Below, piece by piece: positions 47,901 to 57,630 of a stretch of DNA of 64,000 bases. Numbering within the stretch: position 1 is the stretch's first letter; each line of letters opens with the position of its first letter. The position numbers were made by a program, and so were the translations under genes. Source of the stretch: Flavobacterium cutihirudinis (lineage in GTDB: Bacteria; Bacteroidota; Bacteroidia; Flavobacteriales; Flavobacteriaceae); NCBI RefSeq assembly GCF_003385895.1, contig NZ_QRDQ01000008.1, positions 1,203,603-1,267,602 on the forward strand, read 5' to 3'. The notes under the pieces were generated by a model. It ran no database searches. It had not been told where the DNA came from and saw nothing but the letters and a program-made list of their open reading frames with translations.

Positions 47901-48035
47901 ATGATATTTGGTGATGTTAATGATGCTGAAAGTAAAGTTGCTAAATTAGCTGCTGATGATAGATCATACCATTTATTGGAGCATGTTGGAACAAAACCTA
48001 ATGTGGTTTACCATGTTAAAGTTAGAAATACTTAG
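44982..48035 (+). CDS. actB: alternative complex III subunit ActB (Fe-S / molybdopterin-like)
   Basis: A 1017-residue periplasmic electron-transfer subunit. A Tat-type motif RRDFLKYVG with AACEG lies near residues 50-68. Most of the protein resembles molybdopterin oxidoreductases but has no evident cofactor role. The C-terminal part binds iron-sulfur clusters through CTGCGACVIAC, CQHCNHAPCETVCP, CVGTRYCANNCP and CSMC/CSNAC. It lies between actA and actC, spaced by about 30 bases. The Tat motif sits internal to a leading 48-residue segment, as in family members. Confidence 0.96.
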   Translation: MSSNKKYWKSVEELENSSIVEALRNNEFVEEIPTDEFLGNAEALASSGTSRRDFLKYVGFSTAAVTLAACEGPVHKSIPYVLQPEQIIPGVADYYATTIFDGFDFANLLVKTREGRPIKVENNTIAGAKFSANARVHASILGLYDSSRLKEPKLDGKNSSWSAVDLKIKSSLADAKAKGGQVVLLTNTLASPTTEKLIAEFIAKNPTAKHVVYDAVSSSEALDAFEAVYGERALVDYDFSKASLIVSVGADFLGDWQGGGYDSGYAKGRIPQNGKMSRHFQFESNMTLSGAAADKRVPMTTADQKQALVQIYNIIVGASIPVNLDAKFKAEVVKAAQQLKAAGSKGVLVSGIEDKNAQLLVLAINQALASESFSTAGTRQIRKGSNAAVAQLVKDMNAGSVHTLIMSGINPVYTLADSASFESGLKKVKTSVAFSLKEDETASVVTIAAPAPHYLESWGDVVITKGTYSLTQPTIRPIFNTKQFQDVLLSLNGVGGSFYDYLKANSAGIITGTSWNKVLHDGVFVAGSAALSGGSFDYAGAASALSKSKPAGDFELVLYTKTGMGDGQHANNPWLQEFPDPITRVSWDNYVTVSNADATKLGLSNEIVANGGLNGSYATITTADGVKLENVPVIVQPGQAVGTIGLAVGYGRKASLKEEMQVGLNAYALYKNFNNVQSVSLAKASGVHEFACVQGQKTLMGRGDIIKETTLEIFNTKDAEHWNEKPMVSLDHQEVEATTVDLWESFDRSTGHHFNLSIDLNACTGCGACVIACHAENNVPVVGKAEVRRSRDMHWLRIDRYYSSESTFEGDNERKEGIAGLSSSLSTFNEMEKPGDNPQVAFQPVMCQHCNHAPCETVCPVAATSHGREGQNHMAYNRCVGTRYCANNCPYKVRRFNWFLYNKNSEFDYHMNDDLGRMVLNPDVNVRSRGVMEKCSMCIQMTQATKLKAKNEGRPVADGEFQTACSNACSSGAMIFGDVNDAESKVAKLAADDRSYHLLEHVGTKPNVVYHVKVRNT

Positions 48036-48069
48036 AATAAATTATTAATTAAGAAACATATAAAGGATT

Positions 48070-49473
48070 ATGTCGTCTCACTACGAAGCACCCATTAGAA
48101 AACCTTTAGTTATAGGTGATAAATCTTATCACGATGTAACTGTAGATGTGGCAGCACCTGTTGAAGGTCCTGCAAATAAACAATGGTGGATTGTATTTTC
48201 AATCGCATTAATAGCCTTCCTTTGGGGGTTAGGTTGTATAATTTACACTGTATCTACCGGAATTGGAACATGGGGATTAAATAAAACAGTTGGTTGGGCT
48301 TGGGATATTACTAACTTCGTTTGGTGGGTTGGTATTGGTCACGCCGGAACATTAATTTCTGCGGTATTATTACTTTTCCGTCAACGTTGGAGAATGGCTA
48401 TTAACCGTTCTGCAGAAGCAATGACTATCTTCTCAGTAGTTCAAGCAGGTTTATTTCCAATTATTCACATGGGTCGCCCATGGTTAGCATACTGGGTTTT
48501 ACCTATTCCAAACCAATTTGGTTCATTATGGGTAAACTTTAACTCACCATTACTTTGGGACGTATTCGCAATTTCAACTTATCTTTCAGTATCATTAGTT
48601 TTCTGGTGGACTGGTTTATTACCTGATTTTGCAATGCTACGTGATAGAGCTATAACGCCGTTTAACAAAAGAGTTTATTCTATCTTAAGTTTTGGATGGA
48701 GTGGTAGAGCAAAAGACTGGCAACGTTTTGAAGAAGTTTCATTAGTATTAGCTGGTTTAGCTACTCCTCTTGTACTTTCTGTTCACACGATTGTATCGAT
48801 GGACTTTGCTACTTCTGTAATCCCAGGATGGCATACAACAATTTTCCCTCCATACTTCGTTGCTGGAGCAGTATTCTCAGGATTTGCGATGGTAAATACA
48901 TTGTTGATCGTTATGAGAAAAGTTTCTAACCTTGAAGCGTATATTACATTGCAACATATCGAATTAATGAACATTATTATTATGATCACTGGTTCTATCG
49001 TTGGTGTGGCTTACATTACTGAGTTATTTGTAGCTTGGTATTCAGGTGTAGAGTATGAGCAATATGCGTTCTTAAACAGAGCTACTGGACCTTACTGGTG
49101 GGCATATTGGTCAATGATGACTTGTAATGTTTTCTCTCCACAATTTATGTGGTTTAAAAAACTTAGAACAAGTATCATGTTCTCATTCATCATTTCGATT
49201 GTTGTAAACATCGGAATGTGGTTTGAAAGATTTGTAATTATTGTTACTTCTTTACATAGAGATTACCTTCCATCTTCTTGGACAATGTTTTCACCAACAT
49301 TTGTTGATATTGGAATTTTCATTGGAACAATTGGTTTCTTCTTCGTATTGTTTTTATTATACTCTAGAACATTCCCTGTAATTGCTCAGGCAGAGGTAAA
49401 AACAATTTTGAAAGGAACAGGAGATAATTACATTAGAGAAAGAGCAAATAGTAAAGATTCACATCATGAGTAA
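48070..49473 (+). CDS. actC: alternative complex III subunit ActC (NrfD/PsrC family)
   Basis: A 467-residue inner-membrane protein with about ten hydrophobic helices of the NrfD/PsrC type, the quinol-binding part of the complex. WWVGIGHAGTLISAVLLLFRQ, near 95-115, is a family block. The C-terminal tail ends in a charged stretch. It overlaps actD by eight bases. Confidence 0.96.
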   Translation: MSSHYEAPIRKPLVIGDKSYHDVTVDVAAPVEGPANKQWWIVFSIALIAFLWGLGCIIYTVSTGIGTWGLNKTVGWAWDITNFVWWVGIGHAGTLISAVLLLFRQRWRMAINRSAEAMTIFSVVQAGLFPIIHMGRPWLAYWVLPIPNQFGSLWVNFNSPLLWDVFAISTYLSVSLVFWWTGLLPDFAMLRDRAITPFNKRVYSILSFGWSGRAKDWQRFEEVSLVLAGLATPLVLSVHTIVSMDFATSVIPGWHTTIFPPYFVAGAVFSGFAMVNTLLIVMRKVSNLEAYITLQHIELMNIIIMITGSIVGVAYITELFVAWYSGVEYEQYAFLNRATGPYWWAYWSMMTCNVFSPQFMWFKKLRTSIMFSFIISIVVNIGMWFERFVIIVTSLHRDYLPSSWTMFSPTFVDIGIFIGTIGFFFVLFLLYSRTFPVIAQAEVKTILKGTGDNYIRERANSKDSHHE

Positions 49474-49990
49474 TAAAGTAATATACGCCATTTATAATGA
49501 CGATGATATTTTGATGGATGCAGTAAAGAAAACAAGAGCTGCTCATCATCATATTGAAGAGGTTTTTACTCCATTCCCAGTTCACGGATTGGATAAAGCT
49601 ATGGGTTTAGCACCAACAAGATTAGCAATTTGTGCGTTCCTTTATGGATGTGTTGGTATTTCTGTAGCAACATTTATGATGAGCTATATCATGATTCATG
49701 ATTGGCCACAGGATATTGGAGGTAAACCAAGTTTTAGTTTCATTCAAAATATGCCTTCTTTTGTGCCTATTATGTTTGAGATGACAGTATTTTTTGCTGC
49801 TCACTTAATGGTAATCACTTTTTATATGAGAAGTAGATTATGGCCATTTAAGCAGGCTGAGAATCCTGATGTAAGAACAACAGATGACCATTTCTTAATG
49901 GAAGTTGCTGTAAGCGATAATGAAGCTGAATTGGTTTCTTTTTTCGAAGGTACAGGAGCTGTTGAAGTTAAAGTAATTGAAAAGAATTAA
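49466..49990 (+). CDS. actD: alternative complex III subunit ActD (DUF3341)
   Basis: A 174-residue protein with two membrane segments (about 50-75 and 100-120). VIYAIYNDDDILMDAVKKTR begins a ferredoxin-like soluble part. The AMGLAPTRLAICAFLYG hinge and DDHFLMEV end are typical of DUF3341. It is a small structural subunit of the complex, overlapping actC by eight bases and separated from actE by eight. Confidence 0.93.
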   Translation: MSNKVIYAIYNDDDILMDAVKKTRAAHHHIEEVFTPFPVHGLDKAMGLAPTRLAICAFLYGCVGISVATFMMSYIMIHDWPQDIGGKPSFSFIQNMPSFVPIMFEMTVFFAAHLMVITFYMRSRLWPFKQAENPDVRTTDDHFLMEVAVSDNEAELVSFFEGTGAVEVKVIEKN

Positions 49991-49998
49991 TTGTAGCT

Positions 49999-50544
49999 AT
50001 GAAAAGGATATATAAAATAACACTTTTAGTTGGTATAACTATTTTAGTTTCTTCTTGCCACAATAATTCGGCACCAAACTATCAGTACTTTCCAAATATG
50101 TATGAATCTGTAGGTTATGAGCCTTATGCAGAAGCAAAAGTATTTAAAGGAGGAAAAGAGGGTCAACTTCCTGTTGAAGGAACTATTAATAGAGGTTTTG
50201 AACCTTATGAATATGAAAATTCGACTGCAGGTTATGAATTAGCAAAAGCTAATTTAAAATCGCCTTTGACTGAAGCAGATAGAAATTCTGGAAAAGGAAA
50301 AGAACTTTTCGAAATTTATTGTATCAGTTGCCATGGTGCGGCTGGAAATGGAAAAGGTAAATTGGTTGAGAGAGAAAAATTTCTTGGAGTACCTAGCTAT
50401 AAAGACAGAGTAATTACTGAAGGAAGTATCTTTCATGTTGAAACTTATGGTTTAAATGCAATGGGTTCACACGCAAATCAATTAAGTGCCCATGAACGTT
50501 GGTTAGTTGCTGACTATGTTCTAAAACTAAAAAGCCAATTATAA
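49999..50544 (+). CDS. actE: alternative complex III subunit ActE (mono-haem cytochrome c lipoprotein)
   Basis: A 181-residue lipoprotein (lipobox cysteine in LVSSCHNN) with one haem motif, CISCHGAAGNGKGKL, and a methionine ligand candidate in NAMGSHANQ. The N-terminal YFPNMYESVGYEPY segment is the family's extended arm. It is presumably the haem that hands electrons outward from ActA. Its stop lies 27 bases before the chosen start of actF. Confidence 0.93.
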   Translation: MKRIYKITLLVGITILVSSCHNNSAPNYQYFPNMYESVGYEPYAEAKVFKGGKEGQLPVEGTINRGFEPYEYENSTAGYELAKANLKSPLTEADRNSGKGKELFEIYCISCHGAAGNGKGKLVEREKFLGVPSYKDRVITEGSIFHVETYGLNAMGSHANQLSAHERWLVADYVLKLKSQL

Positions 50545-50571
50545 TTGTTGAACAAACTGATCGTAATAGAT

Positions 50572-52098
50572 ATGTACACATTTTCAAGTAAATTAAAAAC
50601 ATTTTCTTTCATTCTAATGGCCGTTGGTATATTAGGGATTGGATATGGTTTTTTAAAAGCTCCTAAAAATATTGAAGAGGTAGAAGCTCTTCTTGCAAAA
50701 GAGGCATCTGAGCACGGTGGAGGACATGGTGAGGCTGCAGCTGCACATCATGAAGCTGCTGCTGAAGCAACTCATCACGTAGAATCTGAAGCTGTTCATC
50801 ATGAAGAAGCTGCAGCTGCATCTGCTGAAGTTGCTGTAAATAAAGATTCAGTTGTTTCAAGTAAAGATTCAGTTATAGCTCCTGAAGCTAAATCTGAAGA
50901 AGCTCATGCTCCAGCTGTAAAAGATGAAGTAAAAAATGAGAAACATGCTGAAGTTTCACATGAAGGGCATGATCCTAAAGCTCATGCTAAACACGTTTTA
51001 CACCAATTACAAAACAAACCATGGTCAGCATTATATGTTGCTTGTATTTTCTTTTTACTGCTTTCTATGGGGGTTTTAGCATTTTATGCTATTCAACAAG
51101 TTGCTCAGGCAGGTTGGTCTCCGGTTTTATTTAGAGTTATGCAAGGAATTACAGCTTACTTACCAGCTGGTTCTATTATTTTCTTTATAATTTTAGTTTT
51201 ATGCGGTTTACATTTTAACCATATTTTTGTATGGTTAGGAGAGGGTGTTACTGATCCTTCACATGCAAACTACGATGCTATTATTGCTGGTAAATCTGGT
51301 TATTTAAACTTTCCATTTTGGATTGCTAGAGCTTTCATCTTCTTATTAGGATGGAACTTGTACCGTCACTATTCTGCTAAAAATTGTTTAGCTCAGGATG
51401 AAGCGAATGACGATTTGTACTATAAAAAGAACTTTAAAATATCTGCTGGATTCTTAGTTTTCTTCATTGTTTCTGAGTCTATTATGTCTTGGGACTGGAT
51501 TATGTCATTCGATCCACATTGGTTTAGTACATTATTTGGATGGTATGTTTTTGCTTCTTTCTTTGTAAGTGGTATTACGTCAATCGCATTGGTGACAATT
51601 TATTTGAAATCTAAAGGATATTTAGAATACGTAAATACAAGCCATATACACGATTTAGCTAAATTTATGTTTGGTATTAGTGTTTTCTGGACTTATTTAT
51701 GGTTCTCTCAGTTTATGTTGATTTGGTATGCTAATATTCCTGAAGAGGTTACTTATTTTGTAACAAGAATTCAGTTGTATAACTTACCATTCTTTGGAGC
51801 TGTTGTTATGAATTTTGTATTCCCATTATTAATATTGATCAATACAGACTTTAAACGTCTTAATTGGGTAATTGTAATGGCAGGTATTGTGATCTTACTA
51901 GGTCATTATGTTGATTTCTTTAATATGATTATGCCTGGTACAGTTGGTGATCAATGGTTTATTGGTGTTCCAGAAATTGCATCTATTCTTTTCTTCTTAG
52001 GATTGTTTATTTTTGTTGTATTTACTGCATTAACTAAGGCTCCTTTGTTGGCAAAAAGAAATCCTTTCATTGAAGAAAGTAAACATTTTCATTATTAA
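50572..52098 (+). CDS. actF: alternative complex III subunit ActF
   Basis: A 508-residue membrane protein of the NrfD-like quinone-binding subunit 2 type. The ATG at 50572 (MYTFSSKLKTF) is preferred to a TTG at 50545 that abuts the actE stop. After one helix (about 10-30) comes a charged insert of about 115 residues rich in His, Glu and Ala (about 45-155), then a block of about nine helices (WSALYVACIFFLLLSMGVLAFY onward). The His/Glu-rich insert is low-complexity. It may face the periplasm and bind metal. Confidence 0.93.
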   Translation: MYTFSSKLKTFSFILMAVGILGIGYGFLKAPKNIEEVEALLAKEASEHGGGHGEAAAAHHEAAAEATHHVESEAVHHEEAAAASAEVAVNKDSVVSSKDSVIAPEAKSEEAHAPAVKDEVKNEKHAEVSHEGHDPKAHAKHVLHQLQNKPWSALYVACIFFLLLSMGVLAFYAIQQVAQAGWSPVLFRVMQGITAYLPAGSIIFFIILVLCGLHFNHIFVWLGEGVTDPSHANYDAIIAGKSGYLNFPFWIARAFIFLLGWNLYRHYSAKNCLAQDEANDDLYYKKNFKISAGFLVFFIVSESIMSWDWIMSFDPHWFSTLFGWYVFASFFVSGITSIALVTIYLKSKGYLEYVNTSHIHDLAKFMFGISVFWTYLWFSQFMLIWYANIPEEVTYFVTRIQLYNLPFFGAVVMNFVFPLLILINTDFKRLNWVIVMAGIVILLGHYVDFFNMIMPGTVGDQWFIGVPEIASILFFLGLFIFVVFTALTKAPLLAKRNPFIEESKHFHY

Positions 52099-52117
52099 TA
52101 TTTAAAGAAGTAAACAG

Positions 52118-53308
52118 ATGACAAGTTTGTTGGTAATTATAGTTTTAGTTTTATTAGCAGTTGCGTTATGGCAGTTGACCAAGATATTTGATCTTACTCA
52201 GGTAGGAGCTTCTTCGGACGATTCGCAGGTTGCATCAGATAATGATAATAATGTTCAGGGATATGTTATGTTTGGCTTCTTGGCATTCATATATATATTT
52301 ACAATTTATGGTTTACTAAAATGGGGAGGCTTGGTACTTCATACTCCTGCTTCAGAGCACGGTCTTTTAGTAGATAATTTAATGAATATTACTTGGGTTT
52401 TAATTTTTGTAGTTCAGTTCATTACTCAAGGTTTATTATATTGGTTTTCTTTTAAAAATAGAGGACATAAAGATAGAAAAGCATTATTTTTTGCTGATAG
52501 TAATAAATTAGAGGCAATTTGGAGTATTATTCCTTCTGTAGTTTTGGCTTGTTTGATTCTTTACGGATTGTATGCTTGGAACAACATCATGTTTGTGGAT
52601 AAAGATGAAGATGTTGTTGAAATTGAATTATATGCTCAGCAATTTAAATGGACTGCAAGATATGCAGGTCAGGATAATGTATTAGGAAAAGCAAACGTTC
52701 GTTTAATTGAAGGTGTTAATACTTTAGGTGTTGATATGTCTGATCCTAATGCACAAGATGATATTGTTGTTACTGAATTGCATATTCCAAAAGGAAAAAA
52801 AGTTCACTTTAAAATGCGTTCTCAAGACGTATTGCACTCTGCTTACTTTCCTCACTTTAGAGCACAAATGAACTGTGTTCCTGGTATGGTTACTGAATTT
52901 GCTTTTGTACCTACTTATACTACTGCTGAATACAGAGAGTTACCTTTCATGGTTGAGAAAGTTGCAAATATCAACAAACTTAGAGCTGAAAAAAGTACTG
53001 AATTAGTTGCAAAAGGAGGAACAGCATTGGATCCTTATACATTTGATTATTTATTATTATGTAATAAAATTTGTGGAGCTTCTCACTACAACATGCAAAT
53101 GAAAGTTGTTGTTGATACTCCTGAAGATTACAAAAAATGGTTAAGTGAAAAAACTACTTTAGCTCAGGATATTAAAGCTGCAAAAGCTGCTGAGAAACCA
53201 GCTGAAGGAGCTGCTCCAACAACAGATTCAACTGCAAAAGTAATTGATACTGTAAAAGCGGTTATTGACACTGTAAAAGCAACTGTAGCTAAAGTTGCGA
53301 TTAAATAA
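52118..53308 (+). CDS. coxB: cytochrome c oxidase subunit II
   Basis: Copper A subunit of the terminal oxidase, 396 residues with membrane segments near 1-22, 50-65 and 90-120 and a cupredoxin domain from about 170. The Cu-A ligands lie in CNKICGASHYNM (C, C, H and M in the expected order), with the upstream DVLHSAYFPHFRAQMNCVPGM block. The final 50 residues are a low-complexity Ala/Lys/Thr tail. It is co-transcribed with actABCDEF, as expected for an alternative complex III/oxidase supercomplex. Confidence 0.95.
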   Translation: MTSLLVIIVLVLLAVALWQLTKIFDLTQVGASSDDSQVASDNDNNVQGYVMFGFLAFIYIFTIYGLLKWGGLVLHTPASEHGLLVDNLMNITWVLIFVVQFITQGLLYWFSFKNRGHKDRKALFFADSNKLEAIWSIIPSVVLACLILYGLYAWNNIMFVDKDEDVVEIELYAQQFKWTARYAGQDNVLGKANVRLIEGVNTLGVDMSDPNAQDDIVVTELHIPKGKKVHFKMRSQDVLHSAYFPHFRAQMNCVPGMVTEFAFVPTYTTAEYRELPFMVEKVANINKLRAEKSTELVAKGGTALDPYTFDYLLLCNKICGASHYNMQMKVVVDTPEDYKKWLSEKTTLAQDIKAAKAAEKPAEGAAPTTDSTAKVIDTVKAVIDTVKATVAKVAIK

Positions 53309-53338
53309 TATTATTAAGAAAATTTAAAGTACACATAT

Positions 53339-55141
53339 ATGTCAGCAGAAGCGCACGGTCACGATCACGGACACGATCACGAGCACGAACATCATCATAA
53401 AGACACATTCATTACTAAATATATCTTTAGTATTGATCACAAAATGATCGCTAAGCAATACTTGATTACGGGTATTATCATGGGGATTATTGGTATCGCT
53501 ATGTCTTTGCTTTTCAGAATGCAATTGGCTTGGCCAGAAGAGTCTTTCAAAATCTTTAATGTTTTATTAGGAGACAAATTTGCACCTGATGGTGTAATGG
53601 CAAATGATATTTATCTGGCTTTAGTTACGATTCACGGTACCATCATGGTATTCTTTGTATTAACAGCTGGTTTAAGTGGTACTTTTAGTAACTTACTTAT
53701 TCCACTTCAGATTGGAGCAAGAGATATGGCTTCTGGATTTATGAATATGATTTCATACTGGTTGTTCTTTTTATCTGCTGTAGTAATGTTATGTTCTTTA
53801 TTTGTTGAAGCTGGACCAGCTTCTGCAGGTTGGACAATCTACCCACCATTAAGTGCTTTGCCACAAGCAATTCCAGGATCTGGTACAGGTATGACTTTAT
53901 GGTTAGTTTCGATGGCTATCTTTATTGCATCTTCTTTAATGGGATCATTAAACTACATTGTAACTGTTATCAATTTAAGAACTAAAGGAATGTCTATGAC
54001 TAGACTTCCACTTACAATCTGGACATTTTTTGTAACAGCTATTATTGGTGTTATCTCTTTCCCAGTATTATTATCTGCGGCTTTATTATTGATTTTCGAT
54101 AGAAGTTTTGGTACTTCATTCTTCTTATCTGATATCTATATTGCAGGAGAGGTTTTACATTACCAAGGAGGTTCTCCAGTATTGTTTGAGCACTTATTCT
54201 GGTTCTTAGGTCACCCTGAGGTTTACATCGTAATCTTACCTGCAATGGGACTTGTTTCTGAAATTATGGCTACGAACTCTCGTAAACCTATCTTTGGATA
54301 CAGAGCGATGATTATGTCAGTTCTTGCAATTGCATTCTTATCTACTATTGTATGGGGTCACCACATGTTTATTTCTGGTATGAATCCTTTCTTAGGATCT
54401 GTATTTACCTTTACGACTTTATTGATTGCAATTCCATCTGCTGTAAAAGCGTTTAACTGGATTACAACATTATGGAAAGGTAACTTACAATTCAACCCAG
54501 CAATGTTATTTTCTATCGGAATGGTTTCTACTTTCATCACTGGAGGTTTAACAGGAATCATTTTAGGTGATAGTACTTTAGATATTAACGTTCATGATAC
54601 TTACTTCGTAATTGCTCACTTTCACTTAGTAATGGGTATCTCTGCACTTTATGGAATGTTTGCTGGAATTTACCACTGGTTCCCTAAAATGTATGGAAGA
54701 ATGTTAAACAAAAATTTAGGTTATATTCACTTCTGGATTACTGCAGTTTGTGCGTACGGAGTTTTCTTCCCAATGCACTTTATCGGATTAGCTGGTTTAC
54801 CAAGACGTTACTATACAAATACTAACTTCCCATTATTTGATGATTTACAAAATGTGAATGTTTTAATTACAACATTCGCTCTTGTAGGAGGCGCATTCCA
54901 GTTAGTATTCTTATACAACTTCTTTAGCAGTATTTTCTACGGTAAGAAAGCAGTTCAAAACCCATGGAAATCTACAACTTTAGAGTGGACTACTCCAGTT
55001 GAACATATTCACGGTAACTGGCCAGGTGAAATTCCTCATGTATATCGTTGGCCGTATGACTATAGTAACCCAAATCATGATGTAGATTTTGTTCCTCAAA
55101 ATGTACCAATGAAAGAAGGTGAAGAAGTTTTACACCACTAG
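53339..55141 (+). CDS. ctaD: cytochrome c oxidase subunit I
   Basis: Haem-copper oxygen-reducing subunit of 600 residues with about twelve helices. The HPEVYIVILPAMG and WGHHMFISGMNP segments carry Cu-B histidines, and HDTYFVIAHFHLVMG carries the haem histidines. A 20-residue N-terminus rich in His and Glu (HGHDHGHDHEHEHHH) precedes the first helix. It ends in MKEGEEVLHH. A strong terminator follows. Subunits III and IV are not found in this operon. Confidence 0.97.
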   Translation: MSAEAHGHDHGHDHEHEHHHKDTFITKYIFSIDHKMIAKQYLITGIIMGIIGIAMSLLFRMQLAWPEESFKIFNVLLGDKFAPDGVMANDIYLALVTIHGTIMVFFVLTAGLSGTFSNLLIPLQIGARDMASGFMNMISYWLFFLSAVVMLCSLFVEAGPASAGWTIYPPLSALPQAIPGSGTGMTLWLVSMAIFIASSLMGSLNYIVTVINLRTKGMSMTRLPLTIWTFFVTAIIGVISFPVLLSAALLLIFDRSFGTSFFLSDIYIAGEVLHYQGGSPVLFEHLFWFLGHPEVYIVILPAMGLVSEIMATNSRKPIFGYRAMIMSVLAIAFLSTIVWGHHMFISGMNPFLGSVFTFTTLLIAIPSAVKAFNWITTLWKGNLQFNPAMLFSIGMVSTFITGGLTGIILGDSTLDINVHDTYFVIAHFHLVMGISALYGMFAGIYHWFPKMYGRMLNKNLGYIHFWITAVCAYGVFFPMHFIGLAGLPRRYYTNTNFPLFDDLQNVNVLITTFALVGGAFQLVFLYNFFSSIFYGKKAVQNPWKSTTLEWTTPVEHIHGNWPGEIPHVYRWPYDYSNPNHDVDFVPQNVPMKEGEEVLHH

Positions 55142-55150
55142 AAATATTAG

Positions 55151-55181
55151 AAAAGACTATCAGAAATGATAGTCTTTTTTT
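55151..55181 (+). terminator. terminator of the respiratory operon
   Basis: AAAAGACTATCA and TGATAGTCTTTT pair around GAAA and are followed by T. Confidence 0.95.
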
Positions 55182-55238
55182 GTTTAGTTAAAATTTTAAA
55201 CGTTCAGTTTTACTGTTTTACAAACTAATTAGTTTCTA

Positions 55239-55246
55239 TATCTTTG
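55239..55246 (+). promoter_or_regulatory. -7 element overlapping the start of ruvB
   Basis: TATCTTTG matches TAnnTTTG and ends only four bases before the ruvB ATG. If used, the mRNA would begin at or beside the start codon (leaderless or nearly so). No clean TTTG is seen at -33. Confidence 0.5.
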
Positions 55247-55250
55247 TAGA

Positions 55251-56273
55251 ATGAATGAAAATCTTGATCCTACTACAAAAGGATATAACCCAGAAGAATT
55301 AGATCTTGAAAGAAGATTGCGTCCGCTGTCATTTGATGACTTTGCTGGACAAGATCAAGTTTTAGAAAATTTGAAAGTTTTTGTTGCCGCGGCAAATCAG
55401 CGTGGTGAAGCTCTTGATCATGCTCTTTTTCATGGGCCTCCAGGACTTGGTAAAACTACATTAGCTAATATCTTGGCTAATGAACTTCAAGTTGGAATCA
55501 AAATAACTTCTGGGCCTGTATTAGACAAGCCTGGTGATTTAGCCGGATTATTGACTAATTTGGATGAAAGAGATGTTTTGTTCATTGATGAAATTCATCG
55601 ATTAAGCCCAGTTGTTGAAGAATATTTATATTCGGCAATGGAGGATTTTAAAATCGATATTATGATCGAATCTGGTCCTAATGCGAGAACGGTTCAGATT
55701 AATTTGAATCCGTTTACATTAATTGGTGCAACTACACGTTCTGGTCTATTGACTGCTCCTATGAGAGCTCGTTTTGGAATTTCATCTCGTTTGCAATATT
55801 ATACTACTGAACTTTTAACGACAATTGTTGAAAGAAGTGCTTCTATTATAAAAATGCCTATCGATCTGGAAGCGGCAATTGAAATTGCTGGACGCAGCCG
55901 AGGAACTCCTCGTATCGCAAATGCATTATTGCGTAGAGTACGTGATTTTGCTCAGATAAAAGGTAATGGAAGAATTGATCTTGAAATTTCACGTTATGCA
56001 CTTAAAGCATTGAATGTAGATGCTCATGGACTTGACGAAATGGACAATAAAATTTTATTGACTATCATTAATAAATTCAAAGGAGGCCCGGTTGGATTGT
56101 CAACATTAGCAACTGCAGTTTCTGAAAGCAGTGAGACCATTGAAGAAGTTTACGAGCCGTTTTTAATTCAGGAAGGATTTATTATGCGTACTCCTCGTGG
56201 ACGCGAGGTTACCGATAAAGCATATAAACATCTTGGAAAAATAAATACGAATATTCAAGGAGGCTTGTTTTAA
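55251..56273 (+). CDS. ruvB: Holliday junction branch migration helicase RuvB
   Basis: AAA+ motor of branch migration in recombinational repair. The 340 residues show Walker [12 protein letters not shown], Walker [12 protein letters not shown], sensor 1 GATTRSG and the C-terminal winged helix with [12 protein letters not shown]. All motifs are intact. It starts downstream of the respiratory operon terminator, with a -7 element almost touching the ATG. ruvA is not nearby. The P450 gene follows after ten bases. Confidence 0.98.
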   Translation: MNENLDPTTKGYNPEELDLERRLRPLSFDDFAGQDQVLENLKVFVAAANQRGEALDHALFHGPPGLGKTTLANILANELQVGIKITSGPVLDKPGDLAGLLTNLDERDVLFIDEIHRLSPVVEEYLYSAMEDFKIDIMIESGPNARTVQINLNPFTLIGATTRSGLLTAPMRARFGISSRLQYYTTELLTTIVERSASIIKMPIDLEAAIEIAGRSRGTPRIANALLRRVRDFAQIKGNGRIDLEISRYALKALNVDAHGLDEMDNKILLTIINKFKGGPVGLSTLATAVSESSETIEEVYEPFLIQEGFIMRTPRGREVTDKAYKHLGKINTNIQGGLF

Positions 56274-56283
56274 ATCTGTTTTT

Positions 56284-57630
56284 ATGTCTTCAGACAAAAA
56301 ATATAATTATCCTAATAAACTTCCAATATTTAGATTTTTTCTTGATGCTGAGGGTGTTCGTAGAAATCCGATACCTTTTCATGAGAGATATTTTGATAAA
56401 TTGGGTGATTCCTTTTCTCTAAAAATTGGTTTTTCCAAACACTTAATTCTTTCAAGAGATAATGACATTGCTCAGTATATTTTGGTTAGGAATCAAAAGA
56501 ATTATCATAAGTCCAAGTTTCAATCTGTTTATCTTTCTAAATATTTGGGGAAAGGACTTTTGACGAGTGATGGGGATTTTTGGTTAAAGCAAAGAAGACT
56601 TATTCAGCCTGCATTTCATAAACAAAAAATGAATATGCTTGTGGATAATATGAACAAGACTATCATTTCTGAAATTGATTCTTTAAGAGAAAATGAAACC
56701 TTTAATGCTTTTCCTGCGATGAGCCAATTGGCATTTAACGTTGTGGCAAAATCACTATTTGAATTTTCAATTTCGGAAGAAAAACTGCATCGAATTAAAT
56801 TTATAATTGAGGAGGTACAGAAGTTTTTAGTTAAAGAAATCAGACTTCCTCATAAAGCACTGTGGTTTTCATTAAGTGGTCAGGTAAAAAAGCATTTGAA
56901 ATTAGCTGACGAAAATAATAGTATTATTAAGGAAATTATTGAGGAAAGAAGTAGTTCAAATGAAGATTTCAACGACCTGCTTAATTTATTAATGGAAACT
57001 CGGTATGAAGATACTGGGGAGCCTATGGCAATGCAGCAATTAATTGATGAGATTAAAATTTTGTTTATTGCTGGTCATGAAACGACTGCAAATGCATTGA
57101 CTTTTACCCTTCATTTTTTAGGAAGCAATCCTGAAGTTCAACAAAAGGTTTTTGATGAAATTACTGAAATTGAATCGCAAACTGATAATGTGATTGAACA
57201 ACTTCAAAAGATGCCTTATGTTAATGCGGTTTTGAATGAATCAATGCGTTTATATCCTCCGGCATGGATTACCGATAGACAAAATGTTGACGATGACACT
57301 GTGGGTAATTTTAAAATCAAAAAAGGCACTTTGATTGGAATTTCGTTTTATGAACTGCATCGAAATCCAAAATATTGGCAAGATCCGGATAAATTTATTC
57401 CAGAGCGATTTTTAGGAGAACAGAAGAAGCAGTCAATGCAATATTTTTATCCATTTGGTGCAGGCCCTAGAATGTGTATAGGTGCCGGTTTTGCTATTTA
57501 TGAAATGTGTTTGGCGATCTCTCAAATTGTCAAGCGTTACGTTATTGAATCAAATACGAGCACTGTAGAATTTAATCCATTGGTGACTTTGAAACCGGTT
57601 AATGTTGAAATTTCATTATCTAAAAGATGA
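56284..57630 (+). CDS. cytochrome P450
   Basis: Monooxygenase of 448 residues. The oxygen-binding helix has [12 protein letters not shown], the ExxR pair lies in NESMRLYP, and the haem loop [12 protein letters not shown] carries the ligand C398. No N-terminal membrane anchor is obvious, as for soluble bacterial P450s. The substrate is unknown. No redox partner lies alongside. It lies between ruvB and queG with ten-base and four-base-overlap spacing, so it is probably part of one operon with them. Function and pathway are not deducible. Confidence 0.95.
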   Translation: MSSDKKYNYPNKLPIFRFFLDAEGVRRNPIPFHERYFDKLGDSFSLKIGFSKHLILSRDNDIAQYILVRNQKNYHKSKFQSVYLSKYLGKGLLTSDGDFWLKQRRLIQPAFHKQKMNMLVDNMNKTIISEIDSLRENETFNAFPAMSQLAFNVVAKSLFEFSISEEKLHRIKFIIEEVQKFLVKEIRLPHKALWFSLSGQVKKHLKLADENNSIIKEIIEERSSSNEDFNDLLNLLMETRYEDTGEPMAMQQLIDEIKILFIAGHETTANALTFTLHFLGSNPEVQQKVFDEITEIESQTDNVIEQLQKMPYVNAVLNESMRLYPPAWITDRQNVDDDTVGNFKIKKGTLIGISFYELHRNPKYWQDPDKFIPERFLGEQKKQSMQYFYPFGAGPRMCIGAGFAIYEMCLAISQIVKRYVIESNTSTVEFNPLVTLKPVNVEISLSKR

